From NCBI GenBank assembly GCA_043228905.1, contig JBHGNT010000013.1, positions 12,462,001 through 12,526,000 of the forward strand: a stretch of 64,000 nt of DNA. The letters run 5' to 3'. The translations under genes were made by a program, and so were the position numbers. The notes under the pieces were generated by a model, which saw nothing but the letters and a program-made list of their open reading frames with translations, did not search any database and had not been told where the DNA came from. The stretch's first letter is position 1; every line of letters begins with the position of its first letter. Below, piece by piece: positions 31,491 to 40,842 of the stretch. This DNA comes from Azolla caroliniana. Its lineage: Eukaryota > Polypodiophyta.

Positions 31491-33754
31491 TCTTCTTTCT
31501 TGTGGGGTCTTGTGATTGCTCGGACTATTTGTGCCCCATGCTTCAATAGTCCGCTCAAAAAATCCGAGGATTCGCCTCCGAGACTATCTCGATTCCTTTC
31601 ATGATTGGCTCGCACCGTTAGGAATTGGACCGATCTTTGGTTGTCAAGACTCTTTATTCGTGCGAAGGCTGCTCCATTATCGAACACTTTGGTCTCCATC
31701 CGAGATGATGTGATATAAGGTTGCCCTAGGATGACAGGATGCGATGCCGATTCTTGTACGAAGAAGTGTTGATCCATCTCCACATCCCCGATCGTGACTT
31801 TGACATTGGGACAAGCTCCGTACAAGTCCTCCGTAGACTTTGTTGCCACGCGAATCTTCCATCCGTGGTTTGTATTGATTGGCCATCTTCCCTTTTTGTA
31901 GAAGTCGGTTGACATGAGGTTGATCTCCGAGCCGTGGTCGATCAAGGCTACGACGGTCTCTTTCTTCTCCCCGATCTTCACCGGCGTCTCCGTTGTCGCT
32001 CGTGCCCAATGAGGTCGAGTGTAGTGGTTGTCCACCATATCTTCATCGATTTCGTCTCTTGCCATCGTTATGGCATTCGTTTTTGCTTTTTGCGGCTTCT
32101 CTTCTTCCTCGTCCGATTGTTGTCTCTTTCTCTTTACAAGGTCCATGATCGTGTCATGGAACTCCTTCTTCCTAATGCCAAGCAATTCCCTCAAGGACAA
32201 AGTTACGTGGCTATCAAGAACTCGTTCTTCGAGAATCTTCTTTAGGTCCGTCGTCTGCTCTATGTCCGACCTTAGCTTATAGGTAGGTATGGTCCTTGTC
32301 CTCCGAGCGGGGTCTTCGACACCAACCTTCACGGGCCGAACCGTTTCTTCAACTCGTATGCTTGGCTCCCCTTTTCGGCTTGATTCTCGTTCCTCCGTTT
32401 GTAAAGGTCGACTCGTCTCCGCATCGTCCTTCTTTTTCACGTTCCTTGTTTCATGTCTTTTAGATGGGCCTTGCTCTTCTATTCTCTTTCTCTTTTCTTC
32501 GACGAACACCTCGTGGTTGTCGCACATCACCTCTGCGAGTATGGTGTTGTCATCCACCGGATCCAACCACCCGGTTATGCTTTGAACGCTTCGGTCTGCA
32601 AGCTCTACCTCGTTCGATGTGACTTTTCCCTTCTTCTCATATTCGAGAACGGAAGTCCAAAACTTTGCTCCCGCTCTAGCAGCTTCAGTCTTGTCTTTCC
32701 CGACTCTTATTCCGGCCGACGCAGCATAGTGCATCGCATCCACATGAGTCGCATCGGCATCCTCCATAGATTTCTTCATTCCTCCTCTTCCGAAATTCGC
32801 CCGTAGGGGTCTTCTAGTCTCGCTTGAGCAGATCATGTTGTCCTCTATGTATACGATATTTTGTCGAATCGCCTCTCGAAGGCTCGCACAATCCCTTCTC
32901 ATGTGGTCCATGCTATCGCACCACACGCATCTAAAGGGTTCTTTTCCTTTAGGGCCCCGACGATTCATGTTGGCTAGAGTGACCTTCTCGAACTTCTTCG
33001 CTAACTCTTCAATGATGTCGTCATCAATCTTCTTTTCTTCCACGTTACTTTGTCTTGGCGGCTCAGCTACTTTCGGCGGTCTTGCTTTCTCCGTGGTAGT
33101 CGGTCCCGTCAAGTCGGTGTCATCAACCCATTGGCGACGCTTGTCGAGCCTATTGCATGCCCGCTTCACCGCGATCCAGTCCGCTACGAGCCCATTTGCT
33201 TGGGTATCATCTTCGAGAAGAGTCCCCAACTCCCGTCTATCCTTTATGTCCACGGCCTTCAAGAAGTACAAAGTCTTGTCCTCTTCAAGCAATACTTGGT
33301 CCATATTGGGGAGACGACTAAACATCTGGTCGAATTCGTCGTACACCCTCGAGACGCTCATCTTCTTATTCTTCTTCTCTATCCACTTCATCAGGGCATG
33401 TCGAGTCATCCTCGTTGAGTCTTCAGTCACGAACTCCGCTAGTATCGTTTTCTCGAACTCGGACCATGTTGTCTTTCCTTCTTGAAGCTCGATGACGTGT
33501 CTTTGGATGTTGTTGGCGACAACTCTCTTGAAGCTTGCGATTTGACGTGCCTCGGACACGTCCCTTTGATTCATCTCCCTCTTATATGCATCAAGGAACT
33601 TCGTAACGTTCCTTCCATCGAATTGGCCCTCGAGCTCTACGACACGATCGACAGCCTTCTCCACGCTCGCGTCGTTGTCCCGAGATCTCATCATTTGCTC
33701 GACGATTAGCATCATCCTTTCGAGCTCTCCCGCTTGGTTGCTTGAGGACGCCAT
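31433..33754 (-). CDS. Gyp-2 gag-protease
   Basis: 773 residues from the ATG at 33754 (MASSSNQAGELERMM). The N-terminal half is capsid-like (FDGRNVTKFLDAYKREM, TWSEFEKTILAEF). A CX2CX4HX4C zinc knuckle (CVWCDSMDHMRRDC) lies near residue 280. A charged linker follows (KRKRQQSDEEEEKPQK). The retropepsin-like domain has ALIDHGSEINLMS near residue 620, where the usual D-S/T-G is D-H-G; Gyp-1 has the same. The ORF ends after a Cys-His stretch (EECVDCKEKQHVSH). It should form the particle and carry the protease. Confidence 0.93.
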   Translation of the reverse strand: MASSSNQAGELERMMLIVEQMMRSRDNDASVEKAVDRVVELEGQFDGRNVTKFLDAYKREMNQRDVSEARQIASFKRVVANNIQRHVIELQEGKTTWSEFEKTILAEFVTEDSTRMTRHALMKWIEKKNKKMSVSRVYDEFDQMFSRLPNMDQVLLEEDKTLYFLKAVDIKDRRELGTLLEDDTQANGLVADWIAVKRACNRLDKRRQWVDDTDLTGPTTTEKARPPKVAEPPRQSNVEEKKIDDDIIEELAKKFEKVTLANMNRRGPKGKEPFRCVWCDSMDHMRRDCASLREAIRQNIVYIEDNMICSSETRRPLRANFGRGGMKKSMEDADATHVDAMHYAASAGIRVGKDKTEAARAGAKFWTSVLEYEKKGKVTSNEVELADRSVQSITGWLDPVDDNTILAEVMCDNHEVFVEEKRKRIEEQGPSKRHETRNVKKKDDAETSRPLQTEERESSRKGEPSIRVEETVRPVKVGVEDPARRTRTIPTYKLRSDIEQTTDLKKILEERVLDSHVTLSLRELLGIRKKEFHDTIMDLVKRKRQQSDEEEEKPQKAKTNAITMARDEIDEDMVDNHYTRPHWARATTETPVKIGEKKETVVALIDHGSEINLMSTDFYKKGRWPINTNHGWKIRVATKSTEDLYGACPNVKVTIGDVEMDQHFFVQESASHPVILGQPYITSSRMETKVFDNGAAFARIKSLDNQRSVQFLTVRANHERNRDSLGGESSDFLSGLLKHGAQIVRAITRPHKKEECVDCKEKQHVSHLVAHVN

Positions 33755-33797
33755 CTCCAAGTATTAATCTCGACTTGATCCTTCCTACCGCCTCCTT

Positions 33798-33813
33798 CAC
33801 GTCGGGTTCACCA
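33798..33813 (-). other. Gyp-2 primer-binding site, tRNA-Trp type
   Basis: TGGTGAACCCGACGTG on the minus strand, 8 bp inside the 5' LTR. Same as 4003-4018. Confidence 0.85.
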
Positions 33814-34218
33814 CTTAATTATGTCGTGAAGATCCGTCACTATGCGCGGATCGTGAGGCGGAACCGCCGAGGTTCTGGACCAAAAGGATTTAGAGTCGAT
33901 ACAAGCTTTGGCGAGAAAGTACTTAAGATAGATTGGGAAAGAGAGAAGTTGAGATTGCACGATTGATTTGCAAACGAATTTCTTCCTCTTAATTTTCATA
34001 AAAAAAACCGTGTTTTTCTCCTCCCCCTTCCCTCTTTTATAGATGCTCTCATGCATATGATGCATGTGAGGGTACAAGACATGCATAAATTGCATGTTTG
34101 CCATTTGGCGCTTAAGTATTACATGTGGTGCATGCTAACCATGTCACTCATTTTAGCACTCATGGATGAGAATTTACATGTAAAAGTACAATGATAGAAA
34201 TATAATTTCAACTAAATA

Positions 34219-34289
34219 CTATGGCTTAATGGTAAGCCATTTCACTCCTAACTTGGAGGTGCAAGGTTCGAATCCATACTTGCCCTCCT
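34219..34289 (+). repeat. tRNA-like module in the Gyp-2 5' LTR
   Basis: Same module as 27348-27418, with box B GGTTCGAATCC at 34265-34275. Confidence 0.65.
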
Positions 34290-34339
34290 TATATATGTAA
34301 ATATGTATATATTTTTATATATTTATTTTATCTAGTCGT

Positions 34340-34430
34340 CGGTTCGCCGGATACCGTCGCCGGATGCCGGTGCCGCCGCCAGATGCCGCCGCCGCCGCCG
34401 CATGCCGCCGCTAGATTGCGGTCGGATGCC
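34340..34430. repeat. GC-rich minisatellite in the Gyp-2 5' LTR
   Basis: GCCGCC-rich units, shorter than at 27460-27610. It accounts for most of the LTR length difference. Confidence 0.8.
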
Positions 34431-34834
34431 GTCGGATCACCGGCTCCATCGCCGGTCCGGTTTTGGTTGGCCAAAACCCTTTTCGAGTAGCTAGCCACCT
34501 CCACTCTAAGTTCAAGTTACCTTGACCTCTCTATGCTCCACACATAGACACAAAGATAATATCTTTTGCTCCACCTTATATATGATGAGAGCCGTATTTG
34601 TCGTGCCTATGTGGGATATCTCACAATTTTCTCTTTTCTTTTCACAAACTTTATACCCTCATATCTTGACATTTAGTTGTCCATTTCTCGTGTAATAAAG
34701 TGCATTCGAAACCTCCATCATTTTGTACTTAGATATTAAAAATGTTATCTTCACAATTATTGTATTACATGATTCATACTCGATTTTGTACGTTTTATGG
34801 GATTTTCACACTATGGCCGAAAATCTTCACGACA

Positions 34835-34894
34835 GCGTTTGTCGACAAAAGACAAGACTAGTTGACTTCCTCCCACAAGAGTGAAGAGGGATTT
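34835..34894 (+). pseudogene. Copia-e pol end and polypurine tract
   Basis: Continues the reading interrupted at 26950 and ends at the TGA near 34882 within GAGTGAAGAGGGATTT, which directly precedes the LTR. Confidence 0.75.
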
Positions 34895-35530
34895 TGTTAG
34901 GAATATGTCTCTCTTGTGGGAGGAACCAACTATTCGAGCCGACAGTCAAAGACAAGGAGTAGCCGACTGGTCGGGCTGAGAGCTGACAATCGATGACAAG
35001 GAGAGTCGACTGAGAGAGTCGACAACATTGTATAAGTGATCCAAGTCGAAGACACGACTGACTAATCGGGCCAACTGGATGGTCAACAACAAGGCCGACT
35101 AGTCGGGCCGATTGGACAGTCGACATAGGAGTCGACTAGTCGACCAGTCATTTGATTAATTGTTACTATTATTACTATAGTTTATAATAATAGTAATAAT
35201 AGTAGTAAAGGTTATATTTGTAAATAGCCCATATGATGTATAATTATAATTTCTACACTTAATAGGGCAAACACAGAGTGTTGAACAGAAGTTAGAGTTG
35301 AATAGAAACTGCAGAGTATAGTGAAGTGTTGTGCATGCAGTCAAGAGTGTAATAGAGAGTGTGTGTGAGCGGCGTCATAGCTGAGTACGGTTAGACGCTA
35401 AAAGCCCTGCTTGGCTAAATCTCTATTCCCGTGGTTTCCCCCGTTTAGAGCTTCCACATAAAACTATGTGCACTGTACATTTGTCCATTTTGTTGTTTTC
35501 GCGTTCTGTCTGTACATCTAAGCCTATCTT
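34895..35530 (+). repeat. Copia-e 3' LTR, split by Copia-d
   Basis: Starts TGTTAGGAATATGTC. Holds repeated GTCGAC and TCGGGCCGA motifs and an AT hairpin (TTACTATTATTACTATAG with its complement) at about 35162-35205. Shares TTGTAAATAGCCC with other copia LTRs. Copia-d is inserted at 35530; the LTR end lies in 40284-40336, probably at CATCAACA. Confidence 0.75.
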
Positions 35531-35960
35531 TGTCGAGAGATAAGCTCAACATCGGCCGGATCGGCTGAAGAAGCCGAGGACCGGATCGGTTGGGACCGAT
35601 CGGTTAGGCCGAACGCGTAAACCGGTACGCAGACCGGTGCGTAGGTAGGGCCGGATCGGTGCGTAAACCGAGAGGCCGTTAGGAAAGATATTCTGTGAGG
35701 AATATATTTGGGAGTTAGTGTAGGAGCTCTTAATGAGCATTGAAGTATTGTCAGTACTTCGGTCAGTCCTTCTAGGACTTGTACAAAGTGTTCATTGAAC
35801 ACATATATGTATTGTTGTTTTTTTTTTTCTTGAATATATTTTCTTGTGTTTTCTCTCCGTCTCTCCCACGTATACTGTGTAAGCTCAAGCTCTTCATTAA
35901 ACCTGAGTTTCCTTCCTTCTGTTCGGTCTTCATACTTGCTTCCGCACGCTACTTTTTACA
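35531..35960 (+). repeat. Copia-d copy 2 5' LTR
   Basis: 430 bp, TGTCGAGAGATAAGC to CTACTTTTTACA. Rich in CGGATCGG-type motifs near its start. Confidence 0.92.
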
Positions 35961-35975
35961 TGGTATCAGAGTGCG
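35961..35975 (+). other. Copia-d copy 2 primer-binding site
   Basis: TGGTATCAGAGTGCG directly after the LTR, initiator tRNA-Met type. Confidence 0.9.
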
Positions 35976-36032
35976 AGGGTTGAGAACCTCTCTGCAGCCG
36001 ATACAGCTTGACGAAGAAGAACAAGAAGAACG

Positions 36033-37826
36033 ATGGATAGAGGCATGGCGAGCTCGTTTCCAACAGAGAAGCTCGACAAAACCAACTACGCGTCTTGGTC
36101 CTACAAGATGCACCAGTACCTGCTCGGGCACAGCTACTGGAGTTATGTCGAAGGAGCTAATGACGCGGCACCCAAATCGACACACAGAGACTTCCCATCG
36201 TGGGAGCAATCGGCGAGCAGGGTATTATACTACTTCGCGTCATGTGTGGGCGAACAGCTATTGAGCTATGTTCGGGATGCAAAGACGCCGAAGGGTGCGT
36301 GGGAAAATCTGAAGAAGATTTTCGCCGCGAGCACCACAGCCAGGAAGCTTCAGCTCCGACAGGAGTTGAACAACCTACGACAACGTGACTTGTCGGTGGC
36401 GGACTATACCTTGAAGATCAAGGATATCTGCGACTCCCTCGCCTCCATAGAGGTGAACATCGAGGAGAGTGAGATGGTCCAGATCTGTCTCGGAGGTTTG
36501 GCGTCAAAGTTCGGAGCGTTCCGAACGGCTGTGTGTACCCAGGAGAATACGCCGTCCTTTTTTTACTTATAGTCAATGCTCTTGGTAGAGGAGAACCACG
36601 CGGGTGCGTCTACAAGCACGCACACCGACAGTAGAATGTTGTACACGGAGGGAGATAGGCCCCGTGAACGTGGAGGACGACGTGAGTCGGCGCGCAATGG
36701 AGACGGCCGACGAGATCAAGGAAGAAGGCACCGAAGTGATGCCGACAGCAACTCCGGACCCTCCGGAAATAGGGGGAGTTGAAGCGATGAGAACCGTCAA
36801 GGGAAGGCCATCGCGGAGTGCTGGTACTGTGGCAAGAAAGGCCACAGGGAAAGTGAGTGTTGGAAGAAGCGCCCCGATTTGGAGAGAACCGGAAACGGAA
36901 ACGGCTCCGGACATACCGACAAGGGAAATCGGCAGCGATCGCACTACGCCGAAGACTTCGGGAGAGCCGGAGAAGGGTCTGCCTTCGTGACGAGACACAA
37001 AGAAAACTCAATGAAACAGAGCACCCCGAGATCGGACGAGGTGTGGTACGTAGACTCCGGCGCGGCAAACCACATGACGAGCCATAAGGAGTGGTTCTCG
37101 TACCTTGAAAAACCGATACAACCTGGAGTAGTCGCAACTGGAGACGACACTCCGCATCCAATCGCGAATGTCGGAGAAGTTCCCTTTAGCCATGTCGGGA
37201 AGAAAGGGAAACTCATAAACGTGTTGCACGTTCCGACAATCACGAAAAACTTGGTCTCACTCGGACAGATCGTCGACCAAGGGATGGAGGTTCGGTTTAC
37301 ACACCTCGGGTGCTTCATTGAGGAAGAAGGCCATGTGATTGCACAAGGGCGCAGAGACGGGAGGATGTTCATCCTCGACTCCACTGACGGCGGCACCGAA
37401 ATGTTCGCGAAGGGACGAAAATCCGAGTCGGACATCGACTTGTGGCACAAGCGGATAGGCCACGTCAACTACCAGTGGCTTCAAGATCTGCAATCGAAAC
37501 AGGTAGTGTTCGGATTGCCCAAATTTAGTGGCCGAAAGGCACAAATTTGTGAAGCCTGCCCGCTCGGGAAGCAACACAGACTTCCTTTCCCCAACGAGCG
37601 AAACCGGAGCCGGAACAAGCGCGACCTTATACACTCCGATGTATGGGGGCCAACACAAAACGTTAGTCTTGGCGGGAGCCGATATTTCGTCTCCTTCATC
37701 GACGACCACACGCGGCACACGTGGATCTACCTCATTGAGAGGAAGAGCGAAGTCTTCGACTGCTTTCGGGACCTCAAAGGGTTCGTGGAAATGGAAACGG
37801 GACGAAAGATCAAGTGCCTGCGGTCG
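36033..37826 (+). pseudogene. Copia-d copy 2 gag, protease and integrase start
   Basis: Starts at the ATG at 36033 (MDRGMASSFPTEKLDK). Gag is UBN2-type (QLRQELNNLRQRDLSVADY). Stops at 36570 (TAG) and 36780 (TGA) interrupt an otherwise continuous frame. Zinc knuckle CWYCGKKGHRESEC near 36815. Protease site VWYVDSGAANHMTS is intact. The integrase zinc site (HKRIGHVNY, CEACPLGK) and first core aspartate (LIHSDVWGP) follow. A two-base deletion near 37826, at the second aspartate, shifts the frame. Confidence 0.92.
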
Positions 37827-38556
37827 TGGCGGGAAAGAGTACTTCTCTGGTCAATTCAACGGTTATCTACAACAAATGGGAATTCGGCGCGAATTCAGTT
37901 GTAGATACACGCCGGAGCAGAACGGCATGGCCGAGAGGAAGAATCGGTCAGTTCTGGAAGCGGCACGGGCAATGCTAGAGGAGAAGAGCTTGCCCAAGTT
38001 CTACTGGGCCGAGGCGGTAAGGACCGCGGTATACATCCAGAACCGGATCGGAGACAAAGTGTCGGCGCACGAGCTATATTTCGAAACGAAGCCGAACTTG
38101 CAACACTTGAGGGTGTTCGGTAGCATTGCGTATGTGCATGTACCAAAAGAGAAAAGGAGGAAGTTGGACGCAAAGGCTGAGAAATGCATCTTGGTCAGTT
38201 ACTCGGATGAGCAGAAGGGTTATAAGTGCTATAACCCTTGCACCAAACAAGCGCGTGTTAGCCGCGACGTTGTGTTTGACGAGTCCGCGTCCTGGTACCA
38301 GCCCCCGACTCCGAACCTCGACTCCAATCCGAGTTTTGACGATGAGGTCAGCGAGGCCGGGATGCCTCCGGATGAGCCCGAAATCGAGACCCGCCAAGAG
38401 AGTCTGATTTCACTCCGCTTAAGTGGACCGATTGGACGACTGAGTCGGTACGATCAGTCCGATGAAGAGCCAGCGAGTAGTGGAGACTCGGTCGTGCGTT
38501 CCCCACGCAGGAAGCCGAGGAGACGGCTTACGCGCAAAGAGAAAGGGAAGAAGTAG
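37827..38556 (+). pseudogene. Copia-d copy 2 integrase, downstream part
   Basis: Continues as KEYFSGQFNGYLQQM, third acidic residue in NGMAERKNRS, then FYWAEAVRTAVYIQN and VVFDESASWYQP. It ends at a TAG (38554-38556) within RRRLTRKEKGKK; the same frame stays open beyond. Confidence 0.9.
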
Positions 38557-39894
38557 GTGTCGGATTCCGGCACAGATAGGAACGAGTCAAACCGACGCGA
38601 GTCCGACTCCGAGGGAACCGTTGACGGGTCTTTAAAAGTGAAGTCCGCGTGGACCGAGAAGGCCTCGACATCGGCTAATGTGAGATTACGCCGATCTACC
38701 TGCCAGAAGAATCTTGTTTTGCGGTTCGGATACAACGAGTACATGGCGCATCATTATGCGTACATGACCCATGTAGCGGAAGTGCGTGAGCCGGAGAGCT
38801 ACGCAGAAGCGGCAAAAGACGCGACTTGGCGTGCCGCGATGGAGGAAGAGATGCACGCATTGGCGGAGAACGAGACCTGGGACCTGGTTGACGCACCGAA
38901 GGGTGTGAAGCCGATCGAGTGTAGGTGGGTGTACAAGGTCAAGTACAACACCGATGGCTCGGCTGAGTACCGAGGAGCGGTTGTCGCGACATGCGAAGCC
39001 ATATGGTTGAAGCGGCTACTTAAGGACCTGCAAGAGGAGGTGTCAGATCCGACAACGATCTACTGCGACAACCTCAGCAGCATCCAGCTCGCGAAAAACC
39101 CCGTTTTCCACGCACGGACCAAGCACATTGAGGTGCACTACCATTTCGTCCGTGAGCGTGTCCTTTCTGGTGAGGTCGAACTTCAGTACGTTCCGACGGA
39201 TCGGCAGACTGCCGACATCTTCACCAAGCCTCTTGGTCTGGACAAGTTGCGGCAATTCTCAGGTGCGCTCGGATTGCGTCACCTTGACGTGCCAAACTTG
39301 AGGGGGAGAACAGTCCCGAACGACCAAGCAAGGCAACAGGAAAGGAGCGGAGACCACGACACCGAGTCGGTTGACTCGGTTGTCGAGTTCGACTTCGGAT
39401 CGGCTGAAGAAGCCGAGGGCGGACCCGCGGAAAAGTCCGGAAGCGGACAGAAGGGGAGCAACCAAAGGAGAGAGCCGAAGCCAACCACGCATGGGGAAGA
39501 TGACGCCATCGAGGGCGAGAAGACCAAAGACAAGTTGGAGACAGCCAACTCGGACGCCATTGAGGGCGAGAAGACCGAAGACAAGTTGGAGACAGCCAAC
39601 TCGGACGAGAGCGAAAACCGATCGGAGGTAGCCGAGTCGGTTCGGATGTTTGATTCAGATACATTGAATCAATTGAGGCCCAAGCGGAAGAAAAGGCAGC
39701 AGGAGAAGCGTCAACACCGCAACAACAGAAGAGCTAATAAGGGCCACATGAGCAGACAAGCCAACTGGAAGGGTCGAAGTGCGCGGAGTCGAACAGGTCG
39801 AGGAGCGCGAGCGAGGCGTGAAGCCAGGAGGAACCGGAGCTGTGAGCCCAAAGATCCCGAAGAGCCTCAAGTTGAGCTTGAGGGGAAGTGTTGA
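38557..39894 (+). pseudogene. Copia-d copy 2: RT stub, RNase H end and arginine-rich tail
   Basis: Open for 445 codons. It starts with linker and the RT beginning (WRAAMEEEMHALAENETWDL, WVYKVKYNTDGSA) and jumps at about 38968 to RNase H (EYRGAVVATCEAIWLKRLL, YCDNLSSIQLAKN, TKHIEVHYHFV). The RT core with YVDD and the first RNase H acidic residues are deleted in frame. After RNase H come about 210 residues not usual for copia: an acidic stretch with a 20-residue tandem duplication (KLETANSD twice), then FDSDTLNQLRPKRKKR, KGHMSRQANWKGR and RGARARREARRNRS. The ORF ends beside the LTR. Confidence 0.9.
39876..39888 (+). other. Copia-d polypurine tract
   Basis: GCTTGAGGGGAAG directly before the 3' LTR; it codes the last residues of the arginine-rich ORF. 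Confidence 0.8.
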
Positions 39895-40278
39895 GAGACA
39901 AGCTCAACATCGGCCGGATCGGCTGAAGAAGCCGAGGACTGGATCGGTTCGGACCGATCGGTTAGGCCGAATGCGTAAACCGGTACGCAGACCGGTGCAT
40001 AGGTAGGGCCGGATCGGTGCGTAAACCGGGAGGCCGTGAGGAATATATTTGGGAGTTAGTGTAGGAGCTCTTAATGAGCATTGAAGTACTGTCAGTACTT
40101 CGGTCAGTCCTTCTTGGACTTGTACAAAGTGTTCATTGAACACATATATGTATAGTTGTTTTTTTTTTCTTGAATATATTTTCTTGTGTATACTGTGTAA
40201 GCTCAAGCTCTCCATTAAACCTGAGTTTCCTTCCTTCTGTTCGGTCTTCATACTTGCTTCCGCACGCTACTTTTTACA
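39889..40278 (+). repeat. Copia-d copy 2 3' LTR
   Basis: 390 bp, TGTTGAGAGACAAGC to CTACTTTTTACA. Lacks 17 bp and 23 bp present in the 5' LTR. Confidence 0.92.
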
Positions 40279-40283
40279 ATCTT

Positions 40284-40362
40284 CCTCACTGATCTACGAT
40301 TCGATCCCATCAACATCAACAATACCAAGGAAGATGATGCCATATGAAATGTTTTTAAGTTT
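40284..40362 (+). pseudogene. Copia-e LTR end and start of a hAT-like relic
   Basis: The first ~50 bp continue the Copia-e LTR. The following AATACCAAGGAAGATGATGC reads NTKEDDAI and joins, across Copia-d copy 3, to FEWNKYIELEGMFATRYAT at 51951 onward. The reading is short and has a stop. Confidence 0.45.
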
Positions 40363-40761
40363 TGTTGAGAGACAAGCTCAACGTTCGTGCGTAATACGAT
40401 GCGTAACCCAGTGCATAGACTGGGTGTGTAAATCGGTATGCATAACATGGTCATATCGGTGCATAAACCGGAAGGCCGTTAGTATAATATTCCTCGTAAG
40501 GAATAATTTTGGGAGTTAGTGTAGATCTCACTTATGAGCATTGAAGTACATGTTAGTACTTCTGTCAATCCATATGGACTTGTATAAAAGTGCTCACTGA
40601 GCACATCGTATGTACAAATTGAGTATTATTTTGAATCGAGTTTTTTTCTATGTGTTCTCTCTCTTTGTCTCTCCCACGTACTGTGCATATACAAGCTCTC
40701 CATTAAACCTGCGTATTTTCAGTGTTCGGTTTCCTATTGCTTCCGCACATAATCTTTTTCA
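40363..40761 (+). repeat. Copia-d copy 3 5' LTR
   Basis: 399 bp, TGTTGAGAGACAAGC to ATAATCTTTTTCA. Confidence 0.92.
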
Positions 40762-40776
40762 TGGTATCAGAGCGCG
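40762..40776 (+). other. Copia-d copy 3 primer-binding site
   Basis: TGGTATCAGAGCGCG, initiator tRNA-Met type. Confidence 0.9.
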
Positions 40777-40842
40777 AGGGTTGAGAACCTCTGCAGCCGA
40801 CATAGCTTGAAAGGAAACTAACCAAGAAGAATCGGTAAAACC

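Larger units (their letters stand above)
26951..34834 (-). mobile_element. Gyp-2, nearly complete Ty3/gypsy retrotransposon
   Basis: 7.9 kb, with LTRs at 33822-34834 (5') and 26951-27999 (3'), tRNA-Trp PBS, gag-protease ORF, pol ORF and polypurine tract. GCGT flanks both sides (26947-26950 and 34835-34838), a 4-bp duplication. The LTRs differ by roughly ten substitutions outside a variable GC-rich repeat, so the insertion is young. Defects are one base deletion in integrase and a D-to-E change in its active site. Confidence 0.95.
33822..34834 (-). repeat. Gyp-2 5' LTR
   Basis: 1013 bp, nearly identical to 26951-27999. The TATAAAAG box is at 34034-34041 on the minus strand. Confidence 0.94.
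35531..40278 (+). mobile_element. Copia-d copy 2, RT-deleted copia element
   Basis: LTRs 35531-35960 and 39889-40278, TSD ATCTT at 35526-35530 and 40279-40283, PBS TGGTATCAGAGTGCG and polypurine tract present. Gag, zinc knuckle, protease, integrase and RNase H are recognisable but the RT core is missing. The LTRs differ by about ten substitutions and two deletions (17 and 23 bp). An insertion with a clean duplication yet no RT suggests it moved in trans or lost RT later. Confidence 0.94.

Noticed and set aside
26951-34834. Integrated plant pararetrovirus (caulimovirid)
   Set aside because: Paired LTRs, a TSD, an integrase domain and no movement protein identify a gypsy retrotransposon.
38557-39894. 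Envelope-like ORF in Copia-d, as in some Sireviruses
   Set aside because: The tail is in frame with RNase H, has no signal peptide or membrane segment and is arginine-rich.
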